Part shown: positions 16,201 through 25,388 of the stretch, one piece after another | Numbering within the stretch: the stretch's first letter is position 1 | Layout: every line of letters begins with the position of its first letter | Assembly (NCBI GenBank): GCA_902793005.1 | Contig: CADBBQ010000006.1 | Location: 1-43,625, forward strand | Source of the DNA: an uncultured Pseudomonadota bacterium | GTDB taxonomy: Bacteria; Pseudomonadota; Alphaproteobacteria; Rs-D84 | Direction: 5' to 3' | Length of the DNA: 43,625 nt | Position numbers and translations under genes: made by a program | The notes under the pieces: generated by a model | Databases searched by the model: none | Told to the model about the DNA's origin: nothing | What the model saw: only the letters and a program-made list of their open reading frames with translations

Positions 16201-16320
16201 GTTTTAACATTTACCCTGACGCCGGCATTGTTCTTTGCAATGGAAAAGTTGCGTAACAATGTTCGTCGCAAATTAAATATGCGTATTCAATTGCCACGAT
16301 TAAAAAAACGCAAGAAATAA
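13261..16320 (+). CDS. RND-superfamily efflux transporter lacking the canonical proton relay
   Basis: At 1019 residues it has the full length of AcrB-type pumps: helix 1 (about 10-28), a periplasmic porter domain, helices 2-6, a second porter half, and helices 8-12. Aligned by eye to AcrB, the helix-4 motif GLLVDDAIVVVEN reads GTLVSNAIILIES (S399, N400) and the helix-10 motif GLSAKNAILIVE reads GLVVNNNILVLE (N909). The residues equivalent to Asp407, Asp408 and Lys940 are thus Ser, Asn and Asn; Arg971 is Lys939. The rest, including PASLVAG and LTP ends of helices, is well conserved, so the frame is not decaying. Its coupling ion and substrate are unknown. Last gene of the marR operon. Confidence 0.9.
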   Translation: MLKFFVKRPITTIMFVLFWVVLGFYSFNGMNIERTPSLDFPYVTASFVYPGAEPAEIESQILKKAEDAMSEVSGLKKITSQAYENGGYVMAEFNLGVNVNDKASEVKSKLDALSSEFPDDMKQPVVEKLNPLQQSVIDIAIYGDNVRDLYEYTDETLSNKITAIRGVANVNVFGGLQRAIRIEMSPDEMAARGVTIVDIVSALGNKNLNVPGGKIEAGTASSNVRFVGEFASVDEIRNLQIVTSEGQNFKLSDVATVHDSARDIERGALYNGNNVIIASVIKASDGNAIKISKALRAILPDLEKQMQTKFPDAKMEIVADSSTTVADETYDTIYGIVLGIIFTVIILLVFTQNWRSTVIAGVVIPASLVAGLFFISISGFTINAMTLLAYSSALGTLVSNAIILIESALQEMRAGASPEDAAIVGTKKVAVSVLAGVGTNVVVFLPLAFMGGIVGQFMVQFGMTVVYLTLLSLLFSFTLTPMMIAKFLRLNNVREKINVAEVKREEKQTRLRRWYDYQFAHAGRVILLGVVALFVAAQLMGFVGNEFQPSTDVNKITLTVRAPMGATYEKSLSVANDIDKILHTYPEVESTVVKIGERGLQNITITTNLVDHTKRDISDKKLAQKMLRDMANIADAEIQIRAGESTSGGISSDMVLNIYGDDDATREQYANELIRRINNIPEVQSAVLAQQKPNNEIRFVPNQEQMSAWGVKNSYAGSVLRTAVYGNDSYKYKENGKEYPIVLEFARPFKTNFMFNSVFVNSPRGMVALSELGEIQNVPSTPNITRLDKSRVTEIDVNIGKSTIGPVQQKIESEIAEMEWRAGYSAKFAGMSEIQSESTSEIGMAFILASVLTFMLLAAILNSLTHPLTIATSIITSFIGVFMLLFLSGASMNVGAMLAFVMLVGLVVNNNILVLEPTVKRVRAGEKPFNALWTELMAKRNMVLMTSIAIMAGMLPQLWSADQMKSGMAAVMIGGMLASLVLTFTLTPALFFAMEKLRNNVRRKLNMRIQLPRLKKRKK

Positions 16321-16323
16321 TAT

Positions 16324-16350
16324 CCGGCCCAAATGGGCCGATTTTTATTT
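16324..16350 (+). terminator. Terminator of the efflux operon
   Basis: CGGCCC (16325-16330), loop AAAT, GGGCCG (16335-16340), then ATTTTTATTTT. Confidence 0.85.
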
Positions 16351-16463
16351 TGTTTTATGTGGACTAATCGCGATGGAGTAAACAATAGTGAACACAGACG
16401 GATTTTTATGCTTGCGTGGGTTTTATGAATTGTTCTATGATGTATTCAGGAAGGAAAGGAATT

Positions 16464-17675
16464 ATGCGTTTCAAATTCATATCTGCGTTTGCGATTTTCG
16501 CGGTTTTGCCCGGGATTTCTGGGGCAAAATTACCGGCGGTTGATTTATCCAGTGGGTCGATTTCGGCTGCGTCTGCGTTTGGTGATGGTGCACAAACAAT
16601 GCGTGGTGATGCGACGCCGACCAAACGTGTTGTTTCACGCAATATGAAAAAAACAAATGTAAAATATACGGCAAAAAAATCGGATGTTGATATTTTGTCA
16701 CCCAATTTACCCAGTTCTAATTTGTGGGCGGAAAACGCGATGAATAACGATGCACCTTTGCGGATGCCCTTTGCGGACGAGGTTGCGGTTCTGCATAATG
16801 ATTTTGAATTGCCGGACGAAGATTTAAATGCAAAAAATATTGCAAAAAATTCCGATGATGATTTTGATATTGATGCCGCGATGGAACGTATGGCGCAATT
16901 GGATGCGAAACTTGCAAAATTGTCTGAATTGCAACGTCGTGCAAACGCCAGTGTGAAAACCGTATCACGCCGGGCAATTACAAATGACGAATCAGATGAT
17001 GTAAAAATTTCGCGTGCGGTTGTTCCAATGGATGAACCGGATGTTTTGATTCGCAGTGTTGAACAGCACAAGGTTTCTTCGCGTGCCGCCACAACGCCAC
17101 GCACGGAACAACGGGACAGTTTGGCCGGTTTGTCTCCGACCGAATTGCGTCGTGCATTTCGTAAAACATTTTTATCGGAAAACAAACATTTGTCCGCGTT
17201 GCGTGATGCATCTGGCGACGATATGGATTCGACAATTGTGACGGATATGGCCGGATTTACCGCAGAACAGAATTTATCGGAAATGGGTGGCGGTATTCGC
17301 CCGTTCGAGATTAAGGTTGGATTCCGTAATTCTGATTCTGCATTGTCGCGCGATAATTATACATTGTTAACGACATTTGCGGGAATTGTTGTAAATGACC
17401 CAAAACGCGCGGTTCAAATTTTAATTCCGAACGACGCAACAATCGATGCCGATGACCGTAAATTGACGGCGCGCCGCTTGGCCATAATTGAACAGGTTTT
17501 ACGCGATACCGGAATCCCGGAACAACGCATTATGCCGGTGCTGTCTAATCGCGAAGATGACGGCGCATTGGTTTTGCGTAATATCGACAGTACGCAATAC
17601 GAAACATTAACGCGTCAACAAAGAAATCAATTTGGCAAAACAACAAATAAAGTTTATAAAAGTATGACATGGTAA
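16464..17675 (+). CDS. Exported protein with OmpA-like C-terminal domain
   Basis: The frame is open from 16416 but the ATG at 16464, with AGGAAAGGA directly upstream and a signal peptide (RFKFISAFAIFAVLPGISGA), is the start (403 residues). A long low-complexity, charged middle (about 25-250, with an acidic DDDFDIDAAMERMAQLD helix) leads to a C-terminal domain of about 120 residues. Its alternating pattern (NYTLLTTFAGIVVNDP ... TARRLAIIEQVLRDTGIPEQRI) resembles the peptidoglycan-binding OmpA fold, where the second stretch corresponds to SxxRAxAVxxxLxxxGI. Likely periplasmic and tied to the cell wall (inference). Its end overlaps comF by 7 bp. Confidence 0.65.
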   Translation: MRFKFISAFAIFAVLPGISGAKLPAVDLSSGSISAASAFGDGAQTMRGDATPTKRVVSRNMKKTNVKYTAKKSDVDILSPNLPSSNLWAENAMNNDAPLRMPFADEVAVLHNDFELPDEDLNAKNIAKNSDDDFDIDAAMERMAQLDAKLAKLSELQRRANASVKTVSRRAITNDESDDVKISRAVVPMDEPDVLIRSVEQHKVSSRAATTPRTEQRDSLAGLSPTELRRAFRKTFLSENKHLSALRDASGDDMDSTIVTDMAGFTAEQNLSEMGGGIRPFEIKVGFRNSDSALSRDNYTLLTTFAGIVVNDPKRAVQILIPNDATIDADDRKLTARRLAIIEQVLRDTGIPEQRIMPVLSNREDDGALVLRNIDSTQYETLTRQQRNQFGKTTNKVYKSMTW

Positions 17676-18403
17676 AATGTCGTGAATTTTTTCGAATTAT
17701 ATTAAATTTTATCTATCCGCCCGTATGCCCGCTATGTAATACGGGCGTATCCATACACGGTGAATTTTGTGCGGATTGTTGGACCGCGGTAAATTGGATT
17801 GATGGGGCGCATTGTGCAAAATGTGGATATCCATTTGTTGCGGGATACGAACCCGATGGCGATATGTTGTGTCCGACCTGTGCGGCGGGCAAATCAGAAT
17901 TGGATTGGATACGTTCGGCGTGTGTTTATGATGATGCGTCAAAGCAAATTATGTTGCCGTTTAAACACGCAGCTAAAATAAAATATGCGCGTGCAATGGC
18001 AAATGCAATGATTTGGGCACTGCGTGATGTTGATGTGTCGAATATAGATATTGTTATGCCGGTGCCACTTGCGTGGCGGCGTCTGTTTCATCGTGGTTAT
18101 AACCAGGCATCACTTTTGGCGCGTCCGATTGCGCGCGCGATTGGGGTGAAATTGGATTATGATTCTGTGCGACGCAAATATCGTCCTGATATGGGACACA
18201 AAACCGCGCGCCAGCGTGCCGAAAATATCCGTGGTGTATTTCGTGTGATGCGTCCTGATAAAATCCGCGGAAAACACATATTGCTGGTTGATGATGTTAT
18301 GACATCGGGTGCAACATTTTCCGAGTTGCGTCGTGTATTGATGCGGGCGGGTGCGGCAAGCGTTTCCGGTGTGTCGTTTTGCCGTGTTGCGCACGGGTTA
18401 TAA
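17669..18403 (+). CDS. comF: ComF-family amidophosphoribosyltransferase-like protein
   Basis: The 244 residues comprise an N-terminal double zinc ribbon (CPLC, CADC, CAKC and CPTC pairs within the first ~75 residues) and a type I phosphoribosyltransferase domain with the PRPP loop LLVDDVMTSGAT and the upstream PVPLAWRRLFHRGYNQA motif typical of ComF/GntX. ComF homologues take part in DNA uptake in naturally competent bacteria, but the reaction is not established. It overlaps the OmpA-like gene by 7 bp and is probably translated with it. Confidence 0.92.
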   Translation: MVKCREFFRIILNFIYPPVCPLCNTGVSIHGEFCADCWTAVNWIDGAHCAKCGYPFVAGYEPDGDMLCPTCAAGKSELDWIRSACVYDDASKQIMLPFKHAAKIKYARAMANAMIWALRDVDVSNIDIVMPVPLAWRRLFHRGYNQASLLARPIARAIGVKLDYDSVRRKYRPDMGHKTARQRAENIRGVFRVMRPDKIRGKHILLVDDVMTSGATFSELRRVLMRAGAASVSGVSFCRVAHGL

Positions 18404-18417
18404 AGTTTTTGAAAAAC

Positions 18418-18445
18418 TTGATTTTGTGTTTATTTGTTGTAAAAT
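18418..18445 (+). promoter_or_regulatory. Promoter for valS
   Basis: TTGATT (18418-18423), 16-bp spacer, TAAAAT (18440-18445); AAAGGC precedes the valS ATG at 18485. Confidence 0.5.
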
Positions 18446-18484
18446 TCATCTCGCAATAATCTATGAAAATTTAAAGGCACAAAA

Positions 18485-20887
18485 ATGAATATAGAACTTG
18501 GCAAAAACGAAACGCGTGAAATGGAATCCCGAATCCAAGAATTTTGGGATAAAAATAATTTCTGGGAAAACGATGTTAAATCCAATAAAAAATCGTTTTG
18601 CACAATGATGCCGCCACCAAATGTGACGGGTAATTTGCATATGGGACACGCGTTGGATAATGTTTTGACTGATATTATTTGTCGTTATAAACGTATGTGC
18701 GGGTTTGATGTTTTGTGGCAACCGGGAACCGACCATGCGGCCATTGCGACCCAGTTGTTGATTGAACGTGATTTGTCTAAACGTGGTATAAATCCTCACA
18801 CTTTATCATTGGATGAAAAATTAGACTTTGCATGGAAATGGAAAGATGAATACGGTGGCCAGATTATCAAACAATTACATATTTTGGGCGCAACACCTGT
18901 GTGGCGTCGTGAAAGATTTACAATGGATAAAGGCTTGTCAGATAACGTGACCAGATTGTTTGTTAAAATGTATAACCAGGGTTTAATCTATCGTGCGGAA
19001 CGTATGGTAAATTGGTGTCCAAAACAGCAAACGACAGTGTCTGATTTGGAAATAGAAACACGTGAAGAACACGGTAAATTTTATTATTTTAATTATCCAA
19101 TTGTTGGTGGCGGGTTCATAGAAATTGCAACAACTCGCCCGGAAACATTATTCGGTGACAAGGCAATTGCAATTCATCCCGATAATGAAAAGTTAAAACA
19201 TTTGATTGGTAAAAAGGCAATTATTCCATTAACAAATATTGAAATTCCAATTATTGCAGACGAACACGCAGATCCTGAAAAGGGTACCGGTGCTGTAAAA
19301 ATTACACCCGCACACGATTTTGACGATTATGAAGTTGGTTTGCGCCATAATTTGGAACCGTTGTGTATTTTAACAATGGATGCCAAACTGAACAACGCGA
19401 AAGAGATTCCTGAAAAATATCGTGGTATGGATAGATATGTTGCGCGCAAGGCTATTATTGAAGATATCCAGGCCGCAGGATTGATGACAAAAATCGAAGA
19501 CAAGGTTATCCCAACACCATATTCGGAACGTGGTGGTGTGCCTGTTGAACCAATGATAACAACACAATGGTTTGTTGATGCTGAAAAATTAGCACAACCT
19601 GCAATCAAAGCTGTTGAAGAAGGTAAAATTAAATTTATGCCTGAACACAGATATAATTTATTTATGGCGTGGATGAAAAATATTCGCCCATGGAATATAT
19701 CTCGTCAATTATGGTGGGGGCATCATATCCCGGCGTGGTATGACGATGCGGGCAATGTTTATGTCGCAGAAACCGAAGAAGAGGCCGTAAAACAATCTGG
19801 TGGCAAAAAATTAACGCGTGATCCAGACACATTGGATACATGGTTTTCATCGGGACAATGGCCATTTGCAACACTGGATTGGCCTGATAATACACCTGAA
19901 TTCAAAAAATATTATCCAACAGATTATTTATGTACTGGATTTGATTTAATATTCTTTTGGGTTGCACGTATGATAATGATGTCTTTATATGCAACAGGTG
20001 AAGTTCCATTCAAGACGGTTTATATGCATGGTATGGTTGTTGATAAATTTGGCAAAAAAATGTCCAAGAGTAAAGGTAATGGAACAGATCCATTAGATGC
20101 AATCAATAAATTTGGTGTTGATGCAATTCGTTATTGGGTGGCAACTGCGCCAATCGGAACAAATTTGCCTTATAACGAAGACGAAGTTAAACGTGGTTCA
20201 AAATTATTAACAAAATTATGGAACGCATCGAAATATGTTTTGATGAATTTAACTGATTTTGACCCGAAAACGTCTAGCCCAATTCCGGTTGCCGAACGCT
20301 TTATCGAAGACCGCTGGGTGTTAAACGAATTAAACAAAGCAATCAGCGATACTCGTAAAAATTTAGATAAATATTTTAATTATAATGCGCGTGTCGCGGC
20401 GGATACATTTTTCTGGGAAATATTCTGCGATAAATATCTGGAATTTATCAAAGACCGTTTTTGGTCGCCTGAAAAATATAGTGCGGAATCAAAATTGTCT
20501 GCGCAATGGACACTGTTCACGGTTTTGCGTGCGATAATTGGTTTGTATGCGCCGTTTATTCCATTTGTCACCGAAGAATTATGGCAAAAAATTTATAAAG
20601 AATTTGAGGGCGGCGAAACATTGCACCTGACCCAATATCCAGAGGTGAAATCTGAATACGACACCGATGTTTCGGCGATGGGTGCGGCGTTGGAAATATT
20701 GAAAACCGTGCGTGGTCTGCGCACAGAACGCAAGGTTGGCAACGGTGCAAAATTGGAAACATTGACGATACCTGCGGATACAAATCCTGAATTGCACGGG
20801 TTGATTAAATCTGCGGCGCGTGCTAACAATATTGTGTTGGGTGACGGAATAGATTTTGTTGTTGCTGAAAATACAGAGGGAAAATAA
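18485..20887 (+). CDS. valS: Valyl-tRNA synthetase
   Basis: A class I aminoacyl-tRNA synthetase charging tRNA-Val. It has PPPNVTGNLHMGHAL with the HIGH-type HMGH signature, a CP1 editing domain (TTRPETLFGD ... GTGAVKITPAHDFDDYEVG), ISRQLWWGHHIP, and the KMSKS loop (FGKKMSKSKGN). The anticodon-binding helices follow. At 800 residues it is shorter than the ~950 of E. coli ValS: the C-terminal coiled-coil arm that contacts tRNA seems to be missing, as in some other bacteria. Its stop abuts the thioesterase start. Confidence 0.97.
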   Translation: MNIELGKNETREMESRIQEFWDKNNFWENDVKSNKKSFCTMMPPPNVTGNLHMGHALDNVLTDIICRYKRMCGFDVLWQPGTDHAAIATQLLIERDLSKRGINPHTLSLDEKLDFAWKWKDEYGGQIIKQLHILGATPVWRRERFTMDKGLSDNVTRLFVKMYNQGLIYRAERMVNWCPKQQTTVSDLEIETREEHGKFYYFNYPIVGGGFIEIATTRPETLFGDKAIAIHPDNEKLKHLIGKKAIIPLTNIEIPIIADEHADPEKGTGAVKITPAHDFDDYEVGLRHNLEPLCILTMDAKLNNAKEIPEKYRGMDRYVARKAIIEDIQAAGLMTKIEDKVIPTPYSERGGVPVEPMITTQWFVDAEKLAQPAIKAVEEGKIKFMPEHRYNLFMAWMKNIRPWNISRQLWWGHHIPAWYDDAGNVYVAETEEEAVKQSGGKKLTRDPDTLDTWFSSGQWPFATLDWPDNTPEFKKYYPTDYLCTGFDLIFFWVARMIMMSLYATGEVPFKTVYMHGMVVDKFGKKMSKSKGNGTDPLDAINKFGVDAIRYWVATAPIGTNLPYNEDEVKRGSKLLTKLWNASKYVLMNLTDFDPKTSSPIPVAERFIEDRWVLNELNKAISDTRKNLDKYFNYNARVAADTFFWEIFCDKYLEFIKDRFWSPEKYSAESKLSAQWTLFTVLRAIIGLYAPFIPFVTEELWQKIYKEFEGGETLHLTQYPEVKSEYDTDVSAMGAALEILKTVRGLRTERKVGNGAKLETLTIPADTNPELHGLIKSAARANNIVLGDGIDFVVAENTEGK

Positions 20888-21625
20888 ATGGAGATTACAA
20901 AACACACGCAAAACATATTGGTTAAATCATATCAGTGTGATCGATACGGGTATTTGCGTCCAATTATGTTGATGAATTTTTTACAAGGTGCCGCCGCATC
21001 ACACGCCCAAGAATTGGGGGCGGGGCGCACTTATTGCGAAGAACATAATATCGCGTGGGTTGTGACGCACAATATGGTTGATATTATTGAATTGCCAAAA
21101 TTCAAAGACCGGGTTGTGTTAAAAACCTGGCCGTCGATGCATAATGGTTTGCGTTCTTATCGTGATTATGAAATTCGCAGTGCGGATGATAATCGTTTAA
21201 TGATTCGCGCAACATCACAATGGGTATTGATAAATTTATCAACGCGTCGCTTGTTGCGCCTGAACGAAGAATTACCCGATTGGGGCAGTATTGATGAACG
21301 CACGTGGGATATTCCTTTTAACAAAGCACCAAAGTTTGATGCCGAAAAAACGCATACGATTAAATGTCGCTTTGATGATATCGATGTGAATCAGCATATT
21401 AACAACGCGGTCTATGCGGTTTGGGCAACGGAAAGTGTTGGTTTTGAATTTCGCAATACGCATAAATTGTCCGGTATTGAAATTTATTTCGAACACGAAA
21501 TAAGTGCAGATACTCCCGAAGTTCAAATTCATGTAAAACTTGAACCGACTGTGTCGTATCATAAAATTATGACGGGCGAAACCCAGCATGCAACAATCGT
21601 GTGTCATTGGGTTGCAAATGATTAA
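20888..21625 (+). CDS. Acyl-ACP thioesterase (FatA/FatB-type)
   Basis: The 245-residue double hotdog-fold enzyme would release fatty acids from acyl carrier protein in the cytoplasm. The first hotdog carries YQCDRYGYLRPIMLMNFLQGAA and WVVTHNMVDI; the second carries the family active-site segment DIDVNQHINNAVYAVWATE. These match bacterial members of the acyl-ACP thioesterase family. It starts directly at the valS stop with GAGGGAAAATAA as ribosome site and is co-transcribed with valS. A terminator follows. Confidence 0.9.
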   Translation: MEITKHTQNILVKSYQCDRYGYLRPIMLMNFLQGAAASHAQELGAGRTYCEEHNIAWVVTHNMVDIIELPKFKDRVVLKTWPSMHNGLRSYRDYEIRSADDNRLMIRATSQWVLINLSTRRLLRLNEELPDWGSIDERTWDIPFNKAPKFDAEKTHTIKCRFDDIDVNQHINNAVYAVWATESVGFEFRNTHKLSGIEIYFEHEISADTPEVQIHVKLEPTVSYHKIMTGETQHATIVCHWVAND

Positions 21626-21657
21626 ATAAAACCACGAACGATTGTTCGTGGTTTTAT
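21626..21657 (+). terminator. Terminator after valS-thioesterase
   Basis: 14-bp perfect stem (ATAAAACCACGAAC / GTTCGTGGTTTTAT) with loop GATT. Confidence 0.85.
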
Positions 21658-21695
21658 CATTAATTGTACTTTGAACTTTGCACTTTGATAATTGT

Positions 21696-21725
21696 AAAAA
21701 AAATCGGCAACTGCCGACTTTTTTT
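21696..21725. terminator. Bidirectional terminator serving rpmH
   Basis: TCGGCA (21704-21709) and TGCCGA (21712-21717) flanked by A8 on the left and T7 on the right; on the minus strand it ends rpmH. Confidence 0.8.
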
Positions 21726-21876
21726 AATTGATTGCGGAAACCGCCAAACGGGCACGGCCCTTGGCACGACGACGATTCAAAACATCGCGTCCGCTTTTTG
21801 TTGCCATTTTTTCACGAAATCCGTGTGTTTTAACACGACGTGTTTTCGATGGTTGATATGTTCTTTTTGTTGCCAT
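21724..21876 (-). CDS. rpmH: 50S ribosomal protein bL34
   Basis: A 50-residue, very basic ribosomal protein: it starts [20 protein letters not shown], continues [20 protein letters not shown] and ends [10 protein letters not shown], matching bL34. AAAGGA lies upstream of the ATG. In most bacteria rpmH is followed by rnpA and yidC; here the next feature downstream is a terminator and then a convergent gene, so rpmH is detached from rnpA. Confidence 0.95.
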   Translation of the reverse strand: MATKRTYQPSKTRRVKTHGFREKMATKSGRDVLNRRRAKGRARLAVSAIN

Positions 21877-21931
21877 AATTAAATCCTTTTGCCTAACTAT
21901 TTAATCATATTTTTATAAAAACGCAACCTTT

Positions 21932-22039
21932 TTATTTAGATTTTACCAAACCCAGTTTTTTCAATGCCTCTAACAGCATATACCAAACAAAAATTGCCAT
22001 AAATAATTTCCATATTGGCAAGAAAAATTTGCTTTCCAT
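21932..22039 (-). CDS. Small membrane protein of 35 residues
   Basis: The product begins MESKFFLPIW and ends LKKLGLVKSK, with one hydrophobic helix (about 5-24, LFMAIFVWYMLLEA in its centre) and a basic C-terminus. AAAGG lies about 9 nt before the ATG. It is 55 bp upstream of rpmH on the same strand and may share its transcript. I do not recognise it; length and composition fit a single-pass small membrane protein. Confidence 0.5.
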   Translation of the reverse strand: MESKFFLPIWKLFMAIFVWYMLLEALKKLGLVKSK

Positions 22040-22121
22040 CTGTTTTAACCTTTTTCGTTTTTACAATATTTATCATAACACCAATATAGGCTTTGTCAAT
22101 GTGTTTTTTTGGCTTTATTTC

Positions 22122-22151
22122 TTGACCAGCGGGGCGAAATTTTGCTATTGT
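22122..22151 (+). promoter_or_regulatory. Promoter for gyrA
   Basis: TTGACC (22122-22127), 18-bp spacer ending TGC (extended -10), TATTGT (22146-22151). AGGGGA precedes the ATG at 22182. Confidence 0.55.
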
Positions 22152-22181
22152 TGACTTGTCAAAAATAGGGGAAAATAAAGT

Positions 22182-24932
22182 ATGTCAGAAAATGAAATAA
22201 AAGAAATGAAAATTCCACAATCATCACTGGAACACGAAATGCGGACATCGTTTTTGGACTATGCGATGTCGGTTATTGTGGACCGTGCATTGCCGGATGT
22301 GCGCGATGGTTGTAAACCGGTGCATCGCCGCATTTTGTATGTTATGAACGATGTTGCGCCGGCAACGAAATCGACGGTGAAATCTGCGCGTATCGTGGGT
22401 GATGTTATGGGTAAATACCACCCGCACGGGGATTCATCTATTTACGAGGCTATGGCCCGTATGGCCCAGGATTTTTCAATGGGTGAAACATTGGTCCAAG
22501 GCCAGGGTAACTTTGGTTCGCGTGACGGCGATAAACCGGCGGCTATGCGTTATACCGAGGCTCGGCTTTCGAAACTTGGTGCATCGTTAATGGAAGATAT
22601 GGACAAAGACACTGTCGATTGGCAGCCGAACTTTGATGGTACTTTGCAAGAACCGGTGGTTTTACCAACGAAATTCCCGAATTTTTTGATAAACGGTGGG
22701 TCCGGTATTGCGGTTGGTATGGCAACCAATGTTCCAACATATAATTTGGGCGAGGTTTGCAACGGTATCTTAGCAATTTTAGATAACCGCGATATTTCTG
22801 ACGATGAATTGTTTGATATTATTCCTGGACCTGATTTTCCAACAGGTGCGGTGATAATGGGGCGCGCGGGTGCATATCGTGCGCACACAACGGGTCGTGG
22901 TTCGATTATTGTTCGTGCAAAAACACACATCGAAAATATTCACGACCACGAATCTATTGTTGTAGATGAAATCCCGTACCAGGTGAACAAGGCGCAAATG
23001 ATTGTGAAAATCGCCGAACTGGCCAAGGATAAAAAGATAGAGGGTATATCTGAAATTCGTGACGAATCGTCCAAGGAAGGCTTGCGCATTGTAATTGAAT
23101 TGAAACGTGATGCGATACCGGATGTTGTGTTGAATCACTTGTTTCAATATACGGAAATGCAGACGAATTTTCCTGTGAATATGATGGCGTTAAATCGTGG
23201 CCGTCCAATGTTATTCACAATACGTGGCGTTTTGGATGCGTTTATCGAATTCCGCGAGGAAGTTATCCGTCGCCGCACAATATTTGATTTGAACAAGGCA
23301 CGCAATCGTGCGCACACATTGTTGGGGTTGTCGGTTGCGGTTGGAAATTTGGACGCGGTTATCGAATTGATTAAATCCAGTGCAAATCCGGACGAGGCTC
23401 GTGTCGCCCTGGTTGCACGTGGTTGGCCTGCGGCGGATATTCAAAATTATATTGAATTGATTGATGACCCAAACACTGAATACAAAGACGGTATGTTTTA
23501 TATGTCCGAAGACCAAGCACGCGCAATTTTGGAATTGCAACTGCATCGATTGACGGGATTGGAACGTGATAAATTACACGCAGATTTGACGGAATTGGGT
23601 GCGTTGATTAAAGATTTGCTGGACATTTTGGGCAGTCACGAACGCATCATCCAAATTATTCGCGATGAAACAACATCTGTGCGTGATAATTGGGCGTCCC
23701 CGCGTCGCACAGAAATATCGGACGCATCCGTTGATATCGATGTCGAAGATTTAATTGCTCGCGAAGATATGGTTGTGACGGTATCTAACACGGGATATAT
23801 CAAACGCGTCAGTTTGGATACATATCGTGCGCAAAAACGTGGTGGCAAAGGGCGCAATGCTATGACGACCAAGGATGACGATTATGTGGTTAATGTGTTT
23901 GTTGCGAATACACACACACCATTGTTGTTCTTTTCATCCAAGGGATTATGTTACAAATTAAAAACATACAAATTGCCCGAGGCAACCGCCGCCGGCAAGG
24001 GTCGCCCATTGGTGAATTTGTTGCCATTGGAAAAAGATGAAACGATTACCGCAATTTTGCCGGTCCCCGAAGATGAAGTAAAACGCGTCCAGGAATCTGG
24101 CAAAGAACATTTCTTGATGTTTGTGACGGCATCGGGTACCGTGCGTCGTAATCGTATGGCGGATTTTGATTCAATTCGCGCAAACGGAAAAATTGCAATG
24201 AAATTGGATGACGGCGATTCTTTGATTTCTGTATTGCCGTGTAACGAAGACCAAGATGTTTTCTTGGCGACATATCGTGGTCGTTGCATCCGTTTCCCGG
24301 TGAACGAAATTCGTATTTTTGCGGGCCGTAATTCGACGGGTGTTCGCGGGTTAAATGTTGCCGATAATGATAAAATTATTGGTATGGCGATGTTGAATCA
24401 CGGCGAAAGTGATGCAACCGTGCGTGCCGCATATATCAAGCAATCGCGTGCTGCGCGTCGTGCCGCAACCGGTATCGAAGAAGACGCCGGCGACGCGGAC
24501 GAAGATACCGCAACCGATTTGGTTTTGACGCCGGAACAAATGGCAAAGATGGCAGAAACCGAAGAATTCATTTTAACGATTTCTGAAAATGGATTTGGAA
24601 AACGTACATCTTCGTATGAATATCGCACAACGCATCGTGGCGGAAATGGATTTACCAACATTAAATTGGGTGGTAAAAACACGGCCGTGGCGGGTTCTTT
24701 CCCTGTGGAAAATAACCAAGACATCATTATGGTGACTGACGGCGGAAAAATTATCAGAACGCCTGCGGCGGATGTTCGTATTGCGGGCCGTTCAACCGCG
24801 GGTGTGACTTTGTTCCGTACCGCCGATACAGAAAAGGTTGTATCCGCAATTGCAATTGTTGCAGACGAAGACAATGACAATACAACCGATGAATCTGATG
24901 CGGTCGCATCTGATACAACAATCACAGAATAA
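22182..24932 (+). CDS. gyrA: DNA gyrase subunit A
   Basis: The breakage-reunion subunit of type II topoisomerase. The 916 residues show [18 protein letters not shown], the quinolone-region segment [20 protein letters not shown] (Ser kept at the position of E. coli Ser83, Glu at that of Asp87), the catalytic Tyr in AMRYTEARL, and a six-bladed C-terminal domain with the GyrA box QKRGGKG, which separates it from ParC. An acidic insertion ([14 protein letters not shown]) sits in the C-terminal domain and the tail is Asp/Thr-rich. A MerR gene follows after 24 bp. Confidence 0.97.
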   Translation: MSENEIKEMKIPQSSLEHEMRTSFLDYAMSVIVDRALPDVRDGCKPVHRRILYVMNDVAPATKSTVKSARIVGDVMGKYHPHGDSSIYEAMARMAQDFSMGETLVQGQGNFGSRDGDKPAAMRYTEARLSKLGASLMEDMDKDTVDWQPNFDGTLQEPVVLPTKFPNFLINGGSGIAVGMATNVPTYNLGEVCNGILAILDNRDISDDELFDIIPGPDFPTGAVIMGRAGAYRAHTTGRGSIIVRAKTHIENIHDHESIVVDEIPYQVNKAQMIVKIAELAKDKKIEGISEIRDESSKEGLRIVIELKRDAIPDVVLNHLFQYTEMQTNFPVNMMALNRGRPMLFTIRGVLDAFIEFREEVIRRRTIFDLNKARNRAHTLLGLSVAVGNLDAVIELIKSSANPDEARVALVARGWPAADIQNYIELIDDPNTEYKDGMFYMSEDQARAILELQLHRLTGLERDKLHADLTELGALIKDLLDILGSHERIIQIIRDETTSVRDNWASPRRTEISDASVDIDVEDLIAREDMVVTVSNTGYIKRVSLDTYRAQKRGGKGRNAMTTKDDDYVVNVFVANTHTPLLFFSSKGLCYKLKTYKLPEATAAGKGRPLVNLLPLEKDETITAILPVPEDEVKRVQESGKEHFLMFVTASGTVRRNRMADFDSIRANGKIAMKLDDGDSLISVLPCNEDQDVFLATYRGRCIRFPVNEIRIFAGRNSTGVRGLNVADNDKIIGMAMLNHGESDATVRAAYIKQSRAARRAATGIEEDAGDADEDTATDLVLTPEQMAKMAETEEFILTISENGFGKRTSSYEYRTTHRGGNGFTNIKLGGKNTAVAGSFPVENNQDIIMVTDGGKIIRTPAADVRIAGRSTAGVTLFRTADTEKVVSAIAIVADEDNDNTTDESDAVASDTTITE

Positions 24933-24956
24933 AAATACAAACAGGGGTGTGCGCAT

Positions 24957-25346
24957 ATGGATAACAACGAATATTTTGTATCTATTAACGATGTTTCCAA
25001 GCGGCTGGCCGTGCCGGCGCACACCTTGCGTTATTGGGAAAAGCAATTCTCAACCGCAATTCGGCCGGTGACGGGATCGGGAGGGCGTCGTTATTATCGG
25101 CCGGAAACGATTGAAAAACTGATGGTTATTCGTGATTTGTTATATAAAAATGGATTGACGATTGCGGGTGTAAAAAAATTAATACACGATGGCAAAATGC
25201 CAAACGCGGCGACGGAATTTCAACCAACAAATATTGGCGAGATTGCGCCTGTGGCACATACAACGGTGGTTGATGGTCAAAATGATGCAATTGATACGGC
25301 ACTGGATTTTTTACAAACAGCAAAACAGATTTTAACAAACGGATAA
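24957..25346 (+). CDS. MerR-family transcriptional regulator
   Basis: A 129-residue protein with an N-terminal MerR winged helix: YFVSINDVSKRLAVPAHTLRYWEKQF, then the wing with GGRRYYRPETIEKL and the second helix pair (LTIAGVKKLIHDG). The C-terminal part is short and has no metal-binding cysteines, so it is the small MerR type of unknown ligand often found in alphaproteobacteria. AGGGGTG upstream; probably co-transcribed with gyrA. Confidence 0.88.
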   Translation: MDNNEYFVSINDVSKRLAVPAHTLRYWEKQFSTAIRPVTGSGGRRYYRPETIEKLMVIRDLLYKNGLTIAGVKKLIHDGKMPNAATEFQPTNIGEIAPVAHTTVVDGQNDAIDTALDFLQTAKQILTNG

Positions 25347-25358
25347 AATAAATTAATA

Positions 25359-25388
25359 AAAACGGCGGCAATTGCCGCTGTTTTTTTA
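25359..25388. terminator. Bidirectional terminator between convergent genes
   Basis: GCGGCAATTGCCGC palindrome (25365-25378) extended by AA/TT pairs, with A-rich and T-rich flanks on both sides; serves merR (plus) and the next minus-strand gene, whose last codons it overlaps. Confidence 0.8.

Noticed and set aside
22182-24932. ParC instead of GyrA
   Set aside because: The QKRGGKG GyrA box is present in the C-terminal domain.
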